From: JBBDJB01 sp040880125 | GTDB lineage: Bacteria > Planctomycetota > Planctomycetia > Pirellulales > JBBDJB01 | Reading direction: 5' to 3' | Length of the DNA: 40,719 nucleotides | Assembly (NCBI GenBank): GCA_040880125.1 | Contig: JBBDJB010000016.1 | Coordinates: 1-40,719 of the forward strand | Part shown: positions 33,938 through 40,719 of the stretch, piece by piece | Position numbering within the stretch: position 1 is the first letter of the stretch | How the letters are laid out: the number at the start of each line of letters is the position of its first letter | Translations under genes and position numbers: made by a program | Notes under the pieces: generated by a model | Seen by the model: only the letters and a program-made list of their open reading frames with translations | Told to the model about the DNA's origin: nothing | Databases searched by the model: none

Positions 33938-34246
33938 ATGAAGTCGACAAAGAAACTGCTGGTGGCTTCGATCGTGTTGGCCGCCCTAGCTCTGCCCACC
34001 GGTTCAGCACTCGCCCGGGACGGGCACCGTGGGCATGGTCACCACCACCACCATCACCACCACGGCCACTTTCACTCGGGTCGACACCACGGGTTTCACC
34101 ACCACCATGGTTTCTACCCCCGGGTGTATACCTATCGCCCGTTCGGCTACTACTCGGGCTACAGCTACCCCGGCTACGGCTACTATCCCAGCTATGCCGG
34201 GTACTACTACCCTGGGCCACGCTTCATGTTCGGCTTTCGGTTTTAG
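33938..34246 (+). CDS. Small secreted His/Tyr-rich protein A
   Basis: 102 residues. A clear signal peptide (KKLLVASIVLAALALPTGSALA) is followed by a histidine-rich stretch with eight consecutive His (residues about 35-45) and more clusters (HFHSGRHHGFHHHHGF), then a Tyr/Gly/Pro-rich tail (YSGYSYPGYGYYPSYAGYYY) ending FMFGFRF. No known domain. The His run suggests binding of Zn, Cu or Ni outside the cytoplasm; the tail looks like a structural or surface-contact segment. ATG 33938 is preceded by GGAGG about 12 nt upstream, a little far. The protein at 34551 has the same three-part plan, so the two look like diverged paralogues. Confidence 0.85.
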   Translation: MKSTKKLLVASIVLAALALPTGSALARDGHRGHGHHHHHHHHGHFHSGRHHGFHHHHGFYPRVYTYRPFGYYSGYSYPGYGYYPSYAGYYYPGPRFMFGFRF

Positions 34247-34426
34247 CCGATTGCCCAACGCGGTCGATGATGAAGCGGGTGGAGGCCGGCGGAGCGCCAC
34301 GCGGGGAGGGGGCGATCCGCCGGCCGCGCCATCGTAGTGATGACATACCGCCGTCATTCCGATGTCACCGGAGCGACCGATCACCGAGTGATTGGCGATC
34401 TCTCTTCTTTGCAACCGCTTGCAGGC

Positions 34427-34448
34427 TAGCCAGTTGCGCTACTGGCTA
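34427..34448. promoter_or_regulatory. 7-bp inverted repeat upstream of a sigma-54-type promoter
   Basis: TAGCCAG (34427-34433) and CTGGCTA (34442-34448), 8 nt apart, ending 7 nt before the -24 element. It could be a repressor or activator site, although sigma-54 activators usually bind further upstream. Confidence 0.35.
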
Positions 34449-34455
34449 TCTCCTT

Positions 34456-34470
34456 TGGCACGCTGCCTGC
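34456..34470 (+). promoter_or_regulatory. Sigma-54 (-24/-12) promoter for protein B
   Basis: TGGCACGCTGCCTGC matches the TGGCACG-N4-TTGC consensus at all but one fixed position, with the canonical 10 nt between the GG and GC. It lies about 80 nt upstream of the ATG of the second His/Tyr-rich protein, in a 304-bp intergenic stretch with no other gene. Transcription would start near 34482. Confidence 0.55.
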
Positions 34471-34550
34471 TCTTCACTTGCGGTGAATAGTGCCCTGTCG
34501 TACCCACCGCTGCCAGGGCAAGAACGACCCAGATGCAAAGGAGAGCTGAG

Positions 34551-34877
34551 ATGCGACGGATATTGCTCGTAGTGGCGTCGGTTTGCCTGTTGTCCTTGTT
34601 CGCGGTGCCGGCGATGGCCGATCATCGTCACCATCGGCAACATCACGGCCATCATGGCCACCACGCCCATCATGGCCACCACGGTCATCATGGCCACCAC
34701 AGTTATCACGGAAGCCACCGAAGCCAGGTCAGCTTTCACCTGGGAAGCTACGGCTATAGCGCCTATCGCCCGTACACATACGACTATGGCTACTATGGCC
34801 GGCCGACATACTATAGCGTGCCGCGCAGCGGTTTCAGCTATTACAATCCGGGCTTTTCGCTGTGGATCGGCCGCTAA
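34551..34877 (+). CDS. Small secreted His/Tyr-rich protein B
   Basis: 108 residues. The signal peptide is RRILLVVASVCLLSLFAVPA with cleavage near AMADH. Next comes a His-rich array built on GHH/AHH repeats (about residues 24-50) and then a Tyr-rich tail (LGSYGYSAYRPYTYDYGYYG) ending SLWIGR. The DNA shows matching CATCATGGCCACCAC-type repeats, so the array can grow or shrink by slippage. Function unknown; metal binding is the obvious inference. ATG 34551 is placed by GGAGA at 5-9 nt. A sigma-54-type promoter lies upstream and a strong hairpin follows (34916-34951). Same architecture as the protein encoded at 33938. Confidence 0.85.
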   Translation: MRRILLVVASVCLLSLFAVPAMADHRHHRQHHGHHGHHAHHGHHGHHGHHSYHGSHRSQVSFHLGSYGYSAYRPYTYDYGYYGRPTYYSVPRSGFSYYNPGFSLWIGR

Positions 34878-34915
34878 ACTGCGTGAACCAAGAAGAGGCG
34901 GCTTTCCTCCCTGAA

Positions 34916-34951
34916 CGCCACCTGGTGACTTCGCTGAGTCGCCAGGTGGCG
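34916..34951 (+). terminator. Hairpin after His/Tyr-rich protein B
   Basis: CGCCACCTGG (34916-34925) pairs perfectly with CCAGGTGGCG (34942-34951); the stem continues with GAC/GTC after one mismatch. It begins 38 nt after the stop codon. No T-run follows. Confidence 0.55.
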
Positions 34952-35030
34952 CGATGGGTGTTGTAAGACCTGGCAGTGCATCGGCGTTCTTACCTGCCTT
35001 TGCACTTCTTCGTTTTAGAGCCGTAGAACC

Positions 35031-35187
35031 CTAACAGCGTGTTGAAAAACGCCGTCGTGACGTTTTTCAACCTCGCCAAGTTCGGAGCAAAGCTCCTCAC
35101 GGCTCGCAAAATAACGACTCACGTCGTCATTTTGGCATCACTTCCGTGTGATGCAGCAGCCTGTTGCAAGAATCAACACGCTGCTAA
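35031..35187. repeat. MITE-like structured repeat, copy 2
   Basis: Body 35035-35183 (149 bp) with perfect 11-bp terminal inverted repeats CAGCGTGTTGA and an exact CTAA on both sides (35031-35034 and 35184-35187), as expected for a 4-bp target duplication. Inside: TTGAAAAACG/CGTTTTTCAA (perfect), GGAGC-AAA-GCTCC, AAAATAACGAC/GTCGTCATTTT (one mismatch) and GCATCAC/GTGATGC. The YTAA flank recalls IS5-type transposition. It does not encode a transposase. It lies between protein B and the basic-protein gene. Confidence 0.8.
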
Positions 35188-35347
35188 CCTGGGAAACGGG
35201 ACAGCAGCATCGCGAAAAACTAACGCTCCTTGCGAGGGGGTAGGGGAATAGCTTGTAGAGGGATGCTAGACACTCCTGTCTTCATCTATTATTCTACACT
35301 ATCAAAGTTTATTAACTGCCCCACACCTCGTGAAGGAGTAAGTCCCT

Positions 35348-35701
35348 ATGGCCACGAAAAAAGGCCGACGCGGACGGAAACCGGCTGGTCAGAAGAAGAA
35401 CGGAGCAAGCTCGGTCAATAAGAGTGAAGCAGTCCGTGATCAACTGCGTCGCGACCCCGATGCTAAGCCGAAGGCAATTTCAGCCGCCTTGGCGGAACAA
35501 GGTATCAAGGTTGAGCCCGCCTACGTCAGCATTATCAAGACGAAGTTCAAGACTGCTCCGAATGGCCAGGGCCGCCGTGGACGCGGACGTGGCGGCAAGG
35601 TTGATATCGACAACTTGTTAGTAGCCAAGCGATTTGCGGAACAAATGGGTGGTGTCGATCAAGCACGGCAAGCCTTGGATGTTTTGGACCGCCTCCGCTA
35701 A
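35348..35701 (+). CDS. Small basic, probably nucleic-acid-binding protein
   Basis: 117 residues, strongly positive at the N-terminus (KKGRRGRKPAGQKKN) and in the middle (GRRGRGRGGK). The central part, NKSEAVRDQLRRDPDAKPKA followed by ISAALAEQGIKVEPAYVSII, looks like a small helical domain with a possible helix-turn-helix, and the C-terminus is another helix (LLVAKRFAEQMGGVDQARQA). Proteins of this design recur in Pirellulales genomes as hypothetical proteins, from memory; a nucleoid-associated or regulatory role would fit but is not shown. ATG 35348 follows GAAGGAG by 9 nt. An AT-rich segment around 35280-35320 upstream probably contains the promoter. Converges on uvrA. Confidence 0.82.
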   Translation: MATKKGRRGRKPAGQKKNGASSVNKSEAVRDQLRRDPDAKPKAISAALAEQGIKVEPAYVSIIKTKFKTAPNGQGRRGRGRGGKVDIDNLLVAKRFAEQMGGVDQARQALDVLDRLR

Positions 35702-35778
35702 GGTCCATTCGTCTGTGCTGAGTTGGCTCATGCGCGATTGATACTTGCGCGATGTATAGGCGCAGCGCCGCTCCCCGG

Positions 35779-35803
35779 CCCTTCTCCCCGGCGGGGGAGA
35801 GGG
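35779..35803. repeat. CCCTTCTCCCC palindrome (REP-like, variant)
   Basis: An imperfect member of the CCCTCTCCC family between the convergent basic-protein and uvrA genes, with GGGGGAGAGGG as the second arm. Confidence 0.6.
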
Positions 35804-35824
35804 AGTGAAGCGGCGATCTCACCG

Positions 35825-38707
35825 TCAACTTCGGTCGTCGTCGCTAGACTCGGCTTGGCCGCCCAGCAGCGGGCGCAGGAAGCGGCCGGTGTGGTTATCC
35901 TCCCCGGCAGCGATCTCCTCCGGCGTGCCGCTGGCGACGACGCGGCCGCCCTGGGCGCCTCCTTCCGGGCCGAGGTCGATGATCCAATCGGCCGACTTGA
36001 TCACGTCCAGGTTGTGCTCGATGACCAGCACAGTGCTGCCCAGGTCGACCAGCCGATTGAGCACCACCAGAAGCTGCCGGACGTCGTCGTAGTGCAGGCC
36101 GGTGGTCGGCTCGTCGAGGATGTACAGCGTCGAGTCGTTCGCCGCGCGGCCCAGTTCGGTGGCCAACTTGATCCGCTGGGCTTCACCGCCAGAGAGAGTC
36201 GTCGACGGCTGCCCGAGCGTGAGATAGCCCAGCCCCACTTCCTGCAGACTGAGCAGCAGCCGGTGAATGACCGGGAAGTTTTCGAAGAAGGCAACCGCGT
36301 CGTCGATCCGCATGTCGAGCACGTCCGCGATCGAGTGGCCCTTGTAGCGGACGGACAGCGTCTGCCGGTTGTAGCGCGCCCCGTGGCAGGCCGGACAGGT
36401 GACGTACAGGTCCGGCAGGAAGTTCATCTCGATCCGCTGCATGCCATTGCCCTGGCACGTCTCGCAGCGCCCGCCCTTGACGTTAAAGCTGAATCGCCCG
36501 GCGCGATAGCCGCGCTGCTTCGACTCCTTGGTCTCGGCGAACACCTTGCGGATTTCGTCCAAAGCACCTGTATAGGTGGCGGCGTTGCTCCGCGGCGTGC
36601 GGCCGATGGGCGATTGATCGACCACCACCAGCCGATCGAGCTGGCTTACGCCGCGGAGGCTCGTATGTGCCCCGGGCTTCGCGCCGGAAGTTCCCAGCCG
36701 CGCGGCGACTGCCTTGGCGAGCGTCTCGATGACCAGCGAGCTTTTGCCCGATCCGCTGACCCCGGTTACGCACACCAGCACGCCCAGCGGGATACGGACG
36801 TCTACGGTTTGCAGGTTGTTCGTACTGGCTCCGCCGAGCTCGACGGCGCGAGTCTTGGCCGCGCGGCGTCGCTGCGCCGGCACGGCGACGTCCAGACGGC
36901 CACTGAGATACCCGCCGGTGATTGAGTCGGGATTGGCGGCCACTTCGTCGGGCGTTCCCGCCGCCACCACCCGCCCGCCGTGTTGGCCGGCGCCAGGACC
37001 GATGTCGATGATGTGATCCGACTGCCGCATCATGGCCGGGTCGTGCTCGACGACGACCACCGTGTTGCCTTGCGAGGTCAAGTTGCGGATGGCGTCGATC
37101 AGGCGCTGGTTGTCGCGCGGGTGCAGACCGATCGACGGCTCGTCGAGCAGGTAGCAGATCCCGACCAGGCCCGAGCCAATGCTGGTGGCCAAGCGGACTC
37201 GCTGCATCTCGCCGCCGCTGAGTGTATCGGCCGAGCGATCGAGCGTGAGGTACTCGACGCCGACGTTCTCCAGGTAAGCGAGCCGATGCAGGATCTGCGC
37301 AACCAGCGGCTTGCCCACCGGGCGGGTCTCGGCGGGAAAGCTCAGCCGGCCGAAGAACTCGCGGGCCGCGGCGACGGTGAGCGCGGTCATCTCGTGAATC
37401 GCCAGGTCGCCGAGCTTGCACGCCCGGGCTTCCGGCCGCAGCCGCGCTCCGCCGCACTCGCCGCAGACGACGCGTCCGCGAAACGTGGCCAATCGCTCCT
37501 GCCGCGCCGCGCGGGTGGTCGTGGCGAATTCCTTCTCCAGCAGGATCGCCAGGCCGGGGAACTTCTTACCGTCGCCGTGCCAGAGCTTGCGGCGCTGCGT
37601 CGGTTTCCAATCTGCCACCGGTGCGTCCAGGTCGGCGCCGGTGGTGGCGGCGAACTTTTCCAGTTGTTGCTGGTGCTTGCGGGAGGCGGCGGTCGAGGTG
37701 CTGCGCCAGGGAGCAATCGCGCCGCCGGCCAGCGAGAGCGATTCGTCCGGAATGACCAGTTCCGGGTCGAACTGTTCCTTGGCGCCCAGGCCCTGGCAAT
37801 CCGGACACGCTCCGTAGGGGCTGTTGAAGCTGAAGCTGCGCGGCTCGAGCGGCTCGAAGCTGAGTTTGCACGCCCCGCAGGCCGAAAGCGTGCTGAACAG
37901 CCGATCCTGCCACTGCCCGCCGCGCTCGCCACCGGGCAGGTACGAGACGACTGCCATCCCTTCGCCGTGCTTGAGCGCCAGCCGGAGCGACTCTGCCAGC
38001 CGCGGGCGAACGCCCTCGCGGAGGATGATGCGGTCGACGACGGCCTCAATGTTGTGGACCTTGCGCGGTTCCAGCTCCGGCACGTGCTCCAGTTCGTGCA
38101 CTTCGCCGTCGACGCGCACGCGGACAAATCCGGCCTTGCGGACCGCGTCGAGGGCCTCCGGGTGGCGGCCGCGGCGGCCGGCGACCAGCGGCGCCATGAG
38201 TATCGCCTTGGTGCCCTCGGGCAGCGCGAGCAGCGTGTCGAGAATCTCCTCGGGCGACTGCTGGGCGATGGGCCGCCCGCAGCGGTAGCAGTGCTGTGTG
38301 CCGGTCCGCGCCATCAGCAGCCGCAGGTAGTCGTACACCTCGGTAATGGTGGCGACCGTGCTGCGGGGGTTTTGGGCAGAGCGGCCCTGGTCGATCGAGA
38401 TCGTCGGCTGCAGGCCCTCGATCAGGTCGACGTCCGGCCGCTGCAACTGGTCGAGAAACTGCCGGGCGTAGATCGAGAGGCTTTCGACGTATTGCCGCTG
38501 CCCTTCGGCGTGCAGCGTATCGAAAGCCAGCGAGCTCTTGCCGGATCCGCTCGGCCCGGTGAGGACCACCAGGCGGTCGCGGGGGATGTTGACATCAAGG
38601 TTCTTGAGGTTATGGACGCGGGCTCCTCGGACGCGGATCTGCTCGGTGTCGTCGGAGCCGCCATCGCGGCTGGCAAGATCGTCGGCGGGGGCCGCTGGCT
38701 GGGTCAT
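35825..38707 (-). CDS. uvrA: UvrABC excinuclease subunit A
   Basis: 960 residues, close to the usual 940. UvrA dimers scan DNA for bulky damage and load UvrB in nucleotide excision repair. Two ABC ATPase halves are seen: Walker A GPSGSGKSS at residues 51-59 and GVSGSGKSS near 655; signature TLSGGEMQRVRLATS with LLDEPSIGLHPRDNQRL, and TLSGGEAQRIKLATELG with ILDEPTTGLHYDDVRQL. Zinc modules include CGACKLSF with CPDCQG, CGECGG, and the C-terminal CETCQGNG with CPACHG near residue 745. A short acidic N-terminal extension of about 20 residues precedes the domain. Start ATG 38707 has no clear ribosome site. Divergent from ilvN; a weak minus-strand TTGTCG-N17-TACTCT could be its promoter. I see no SOS box. 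Confidence 0.97.
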   Translation of the reverse strand: MTQPAAPADDLASRDGGSDDTEQIRVRGARVHNLKNLDVNIPRDRLVVLTGPSGSGKSSLAFDTLHAEGQRQYVESLSIYARQFLDQLQRPDVDLIEGLQPTISIDQGRSAQNPRSTVATITEVYDYLRLLMARTGTQHCYRCGRPIAQQSPEEILDTLLALPEGTKAILMAPLVAGRRGRHPEALDAVRKAGFVRVRVDGEVHELEHVPELEPRKVHNIEAVVDRIILREGVRPRLAESLRLALKHGEGMAVVSYLPGGERGGQWQDRLFSTLSACGACKLSFEPLEPRSFSFNSPYGACPDCQGLGAKEQFDPELVIPDESLSLAGGAIAPWRSTSTAASRKHQQQLEKFAATTGADLDAPVADWKPTQRRKLWHGDGKKFPGLAILLEKEFATTTRAARQERLATFRGRVVCGECGGARLRPEARACKLGDLAIHEMTALTVAAAREFFGRLSFPAETRPVGKPLVAQILHRLAYLENVGVEYLTLDRSADTLSGGEMQRVRLATSIGSGLVGICYLLDEPSIGLHPRDNQRLIDAIRNLTSQGNTVVVVEHDPAMMRQSDHIIDIGPGAGQHGGRVVAAGTPDEVAANPDSITGGYLSGRLDVAVPAQRRRAAKTRAVELGGASTNNLQTVDVRIPLGVLVCVTGVSGSGKSSLVIETLAKAVAARLGTSGAKPGAHTSLRGVSQLDRLVVVDQSPIGRTPRSNAATYTGALDEIRKVFAETKESKQRGYRAGRFSFNVKGGRCETCQGNGMQRIEMNFLPDLYVTCPACHGARYNRQTLSVRYKGHSIADVLDMRIDDAVAFFENFPVIHRLLLSLQEVGLGYLTLGQPSTTLSGGEAQRIKLATELGRAANDSTLYILDEPTTGLHYDDVRQLLVVLNRLVDLGSTVLVIEHNLDVIKSADWIIDLGPEGGAQGGRVVASGTPEEIAAGEDNHTGRFLRPLLGGQAESSDDDRS

Positions 38708-38874
38708 GGCTGTGGTGGTCGGTGCAAAACGAGGGCTACTGGACCTGTCGCGAAAAACGCATCACCAAAAACCTTTGAGAGTACCACAGCCTGCGTGGAT
38801 CGACAATAAGCCGCAAGCGCGCCGCGGGGCTGGTGAAGGGCCAAAACCGAACCGGTGCCACGCTTTGCGCGTCC

Positions 38875-38903
38875 TTGCTACACCACCTGGGGCGGGCTAT
38901 CAT
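38875..38903 (+). promoter_or_regulatory. Sigma-70-type promoter for ilvN-ilvC
   Basis: TTGCTA (38875-38880), a 17-nt spacer and TATCAT (38898-38903). Predicted start is near 38910, giving a leader of only about 23 nt before ilvN, in contrast to the long leader of ilvB. Confidence 0.5.
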
Positions 38904-38932
38904 TCTAGTTTCACTTTCCTCGGGAGAATCGC

Positions 38933-39457
38933 ATGCGTCACGTCTTGTCGGCCCTGGTCCAGAACGTGCCGGGCGTGCTCGCGCACGTCTCGGGCATGCT
39001 CGCCTCGCGGGGCTATAACATCGTCAGCCTGGCGGTCGGCGAGACGGAAGACCCGCACCTTTCGCGCATGACGTTCGTGGTGGTGGGCAACGACTCGGTG
39101 CTGGAGCAGGTCCGCAAGCAGCTCAACAAGATCGTGACCGTGGTCCGCGTGGACGACATCAGCTCGCAGGACTTCGTCGAGCGCGATCTGATGCTGGTGA
39201 AGGTGAAGGCGCCGCCCGGCGTCCGTAGCGAGATCCGCGAGCTGACCGAGATCTTCCGCGGACGGATTGTCGACGTGGCGCCGGAAGAGGTGATCGTCGA
39301 GATCTCCGGCCAGGAGCGGAAGATCGAGTCGTTCATCGACCTGATGCGGCCCTTTGGCATTGCGGAGCTCGTTCGCACGGGCCGGATCGCCATGGTCCGC
39401 AGCATCTCTCGATCGAAAAACAGCGAAAGCTCGCTGATGAAGTATACGGCGCAGTGA
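38933..39457 (+). CDS. ilvN: Acetolactate synthase, small (regulatory) subunit
   Basis: 174 residues, the normal size. It binds and activates IlvB and confers feedback inhibition by valine. Seen: the N-terminal ACT domain beginning HVLSALVQNVPGVLAHVSGM, with RGYNIVSLAVGETED and the second half VERDLMLVKVKAPPGVRSEI, EVIVEISGQERKIESF and MRPFGIAELVRTGRIAM. ATG 38933 is preceded by GGGAG at a suitable distance. It is 109 bp from ilvC on the same strand, probably one transcript, driven by the promoter at 38875-38903. The catalytic subunit is encoded at 17.2 kb. Confidence 0.96.
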   Translation: MRHVLSALVQNVPGVLAHVSGMLASRGYNIVSLAVGETEDPHLSRMTFVVVGNDSVLEQVRKQLNKIVTVVRVDDISSQDFVERDLMLVKVKAPPGVRSEIRELTEIFRGRIVDVAPEEVIVEISGQERKIESFIDLMRPFGIAELVRTGRIAMVRSISRSKNSESSLMKYTAQ

Positions 39458-39566
39458 TCCGCGCACGGCCGCTTGCTACGTCCGGTCGAGCACCGGCTGC
39501 GGCCCGCAAGCTCATCCCCCCTCACCCCGCCCGCGGGGCCTATGACCGACAAGGAGCGACTACCCC

Positions 39567-40574
39567 ATGGCAGCGACGATTTACTATGACGACGACGCCG
39601 ATCTGTCGGCGCTCAAGGGCAAGACGGTGGCCATCCTGGGCTACGGCTCGCAAGGCCACGCGCACGCCCAAAACCTGCGCGACAGCGGCGTGAACGTGAT
39701 CGTCGGCCAACGGCCCAAGAGCCGCAACTACGAGCTGGCGGTGAGTCACGGCTTCGAGCCGGTTCCGGTCGAAGAGGCCACCCAGCGGGCTGACTTGGTC
39801 AATATCCTGCTGCCGGATGAAGTGCAGGCGGACATCTATAAGAACCACGTGCGCGACCACCTGACGCCGGGCAACGTGCTGATGTGTTCGCATGGATTTA
39901 ACGTTCACTTCAACCAGGTGGTCGCGCCCGAGGGCGTCGACACGCTGCTGGTCGCTCCCAAGGGACCGGGGCACCTGGTCCGCAGCGAGTTTGAAGCCGG
40001 CGGCGGCGTTCCCTGCTTGATCGCGCTGAACGATGACGCCAAGGAAGAGACGCTCCAGCTCGGCTTGGCCTACGCCAAGGGCATCGGCGGAACCCGCGCA
40101 GGCGTGATTCGCACCACCTTTGCGGAGGAGACCGAGACCGATCTATTCGGGGAACAGGTCGTGCTGTGCGGCGGTGCCTGCGCCCTGGTCAAGGCCGGCT
40201 ACGAGACGCTGGTCGAGGCCGGCTATCAACCGGAGATGGCCTACTTTGAGTGTTTGCACGAGCTGAAGCTGATCGTGGACCTCTTCTACCAGGGCGGCTT
40301 GAGCTACATGCGGTACAGCATCAGCAACACGGCCGAGTACGGCGACTACACCCGCGGTCCGCGGATCGTCACCGAGGAGACAAAGGCCGAGATGAAGCGA
40401 ATCCTGGCGGAGATCCGCAGCGGCCAATTCGCGCGGGAGTGGATCTTGGAGAACAAGGCCGGCGCCCCGGCCTTTCAAGCCACGCGCCGCCTGGAGCGGA
40501 ACCACCCGGTCGAACAGGTCGGCAAGCATTTGCGTAAGTTGATGTCGTGGATTTCCGCGAAGGAGGTGGATTGA
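39567..40574 (+). CDS. ilvC: Ketol-acid reductoisomerase
   Basis: 335 residues, the short class I form. It isomerises and reduces acetolactate with NADPH and Mg to dihydroxyisovalerate. Seen: Rossmann loop GYGSQGHAHAQNLRDSG; the cofactor-specificity stretch VGQRPKSRNYEL, whose Arg and Ser fit NADPH; SHGFNVHFNQV; PKGPGHLVRSEFEAGGGVP; the metal-binding region TDLFGEQVVLCGG and FECLHELKLIVDL; and the closing SISNTAEYGDYTRGPRIV. ATG 39567 follows AAGGAG by about 8 nt. It sits behind ilvN as in many bacteria. Confidence 0.97.
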   Translation: MAATIYYDDDADLSALKGKTVAILGYGSQGHAHAQNLRDSGVNVIVGQRPKSRNYELAVSHGFEPVPVEEATQRADLVNILLPDEVQADIYKNHVRDHLTPGNVLMCSHGFNVHFNQVVAPEGVDTLLVAPKGPGHLVRSEFEAGGGVPCLIALNDDAKEETLQLGLAYAKGIGGTRAGVIRTTFAEETETDLFGEQVVLCGGACALVKAGYETLVEAGYQPEMAYFECLHELKLIVDLFYQGGLSYMRYSISNTAEYGDYTRGPRIVTEETKAEMKRILAEIRSGQFAREWILENKAGAPAFQATRRLERNHPVEQVGKHLRKLMSWISAKEVD

Positions 40575-40641
40575 GGGGGGCGCGGGATTCGGCAACTTAA
40601 GAGTACGGCCAGCGCACCATAAAAAACGTTCGCGAACAAAT

Positions 40642-40664
40642 CCCTCTCCCCTGCGGGGAGAGGG
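40642..40664. repeat. CCCTCTCCCC palindrome (REP-like)
   Basis: CCCTCTCCCC and GGGGAGAGGG with TGC between them, 67 bp after the ilvC stop codon; it may stop or protect the ilvNC transcript. No gene is seen from 40575 to the window end. Confidence 0.7.
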
Positions 40665-40719
40665 CAGGGAGAGCGACTGTCTTTCGAATCAAGTAGGAAC
40701 GATAGCAGTTTTCCAAGGA

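Noticed and set aside
33938..34877. His-rich frames considered as low-complexity artefacts
   Set aside because: Rejected as artefacts because each has a ribosome site, a convincing signal peptide and a non-repetitive tail in the same frame; kept as genes.
36980..38809. A 609-codon plus-strand frame opposite uvrA
   Set aside because: Antisense shadow of a highly conserved gene; composition is biased and there is no domain or ribosome site.
1..40719. tRNA, rRNA, phage or intact insertion-sequence genes
   Set aside because: No tRNA-like cloverleaf, rRNA segment, integrase or transposase frame could be recognised; a dedicated tRNAscan-SE or Infernal run would settle small RNAs.

Overview
The window looks like chromosomal DNA of a planctomycete, probably of the Pirellulales type. 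The evidence is gene content: a PSCyt1/DUF1549/DUF1553 protein paired with a Tat-exported DUF1501 protein, a Tat-exported Gfo/Idh/MocA oxidoreductase, a Tat-exported enolase-superfamily protein, a BBP2-type porin, many small secreted proteins and lipoproteins, and GC-rich DNA with short, mostly non-operonic transcription units. I see no rRNA, tRNA, CRISPR array, phage or intact transposase gene.

Layout. 1-149 is the 3' end of an unknown gene whose stop codon lies in the first copy of a small repeat. 0.3-4.2 kb: DUF1549/1553 then DUF1501 (minus strand, adjacent). 4.6-6.6 kb: zinc-ribbon membrane protein. 6.8-10.1 kb: porin and Gfo/Idh/MocA oxidoreductase (minus). 10.3-16.5 kb: ApbE, enolase-family protein, TlpA-like thioredoxin, exported transglutaminase-like protein, a small lipoprotein and an alpha/beta hydrolase. 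17.2-20.1 kb: ilvB and an SMP-30/gluconolactonase protein. 20.5-29.8 kb, all plus strand: DAACS symporter, four-helix membrane protein, HDOD plus GGDEF-like regulator, M50 protease, MATE exporter and sodium:solute symporter. 30.2-33.7 kb: old-yellow-enzyme-like protein converging on a secreted PHP-type metallohydrolase. 33.9-35.7 kb: two small secreted His/Tyr-rich proteins and a small basic protein. 35.8-38.7 kb: uvrA (minus). 38.9-40.6 kb: ilvN-ilvC (plus).

How genes work together. IlvB and IlvN form acetolactate synthase and IlvC does the next step of branched-chain amino acid synthesis, yet ilvB lies about 20 kb from ilvN-ilvC and has its own promoter and a leader of roughly 350 nt. The exported oxidoreductases, porin, lactonase and symporters fit a heterotroph that takes up and breaks down organic substrates. 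The rest is a patchwork of single genes.

The most unusual content is between the genes: (i) two 149-150 bp copies of a MITE-like element, about 35 kb apart, with internal hairpins, terminal inverted repeats and YTAA flanks; (ii) three GTTGAAAAA units in the leader of the old-yellow-enzyme-like gene; (iii) about eight CCCTCTCCC/GGGAGAGGG palindromes, all at 3' ends of genes; (iv) two related hairpins on either side of the alpha/beta hydrolase gene; (v) a near-consensus sigma-54 promoter before one His/Tyr-rich secreted protein. No new multi-gene defence or metabolic system is evident; the best candidates for undescribed biology are the MITE-like structured repeat and the His/Tyr-rich secreted protein pair.
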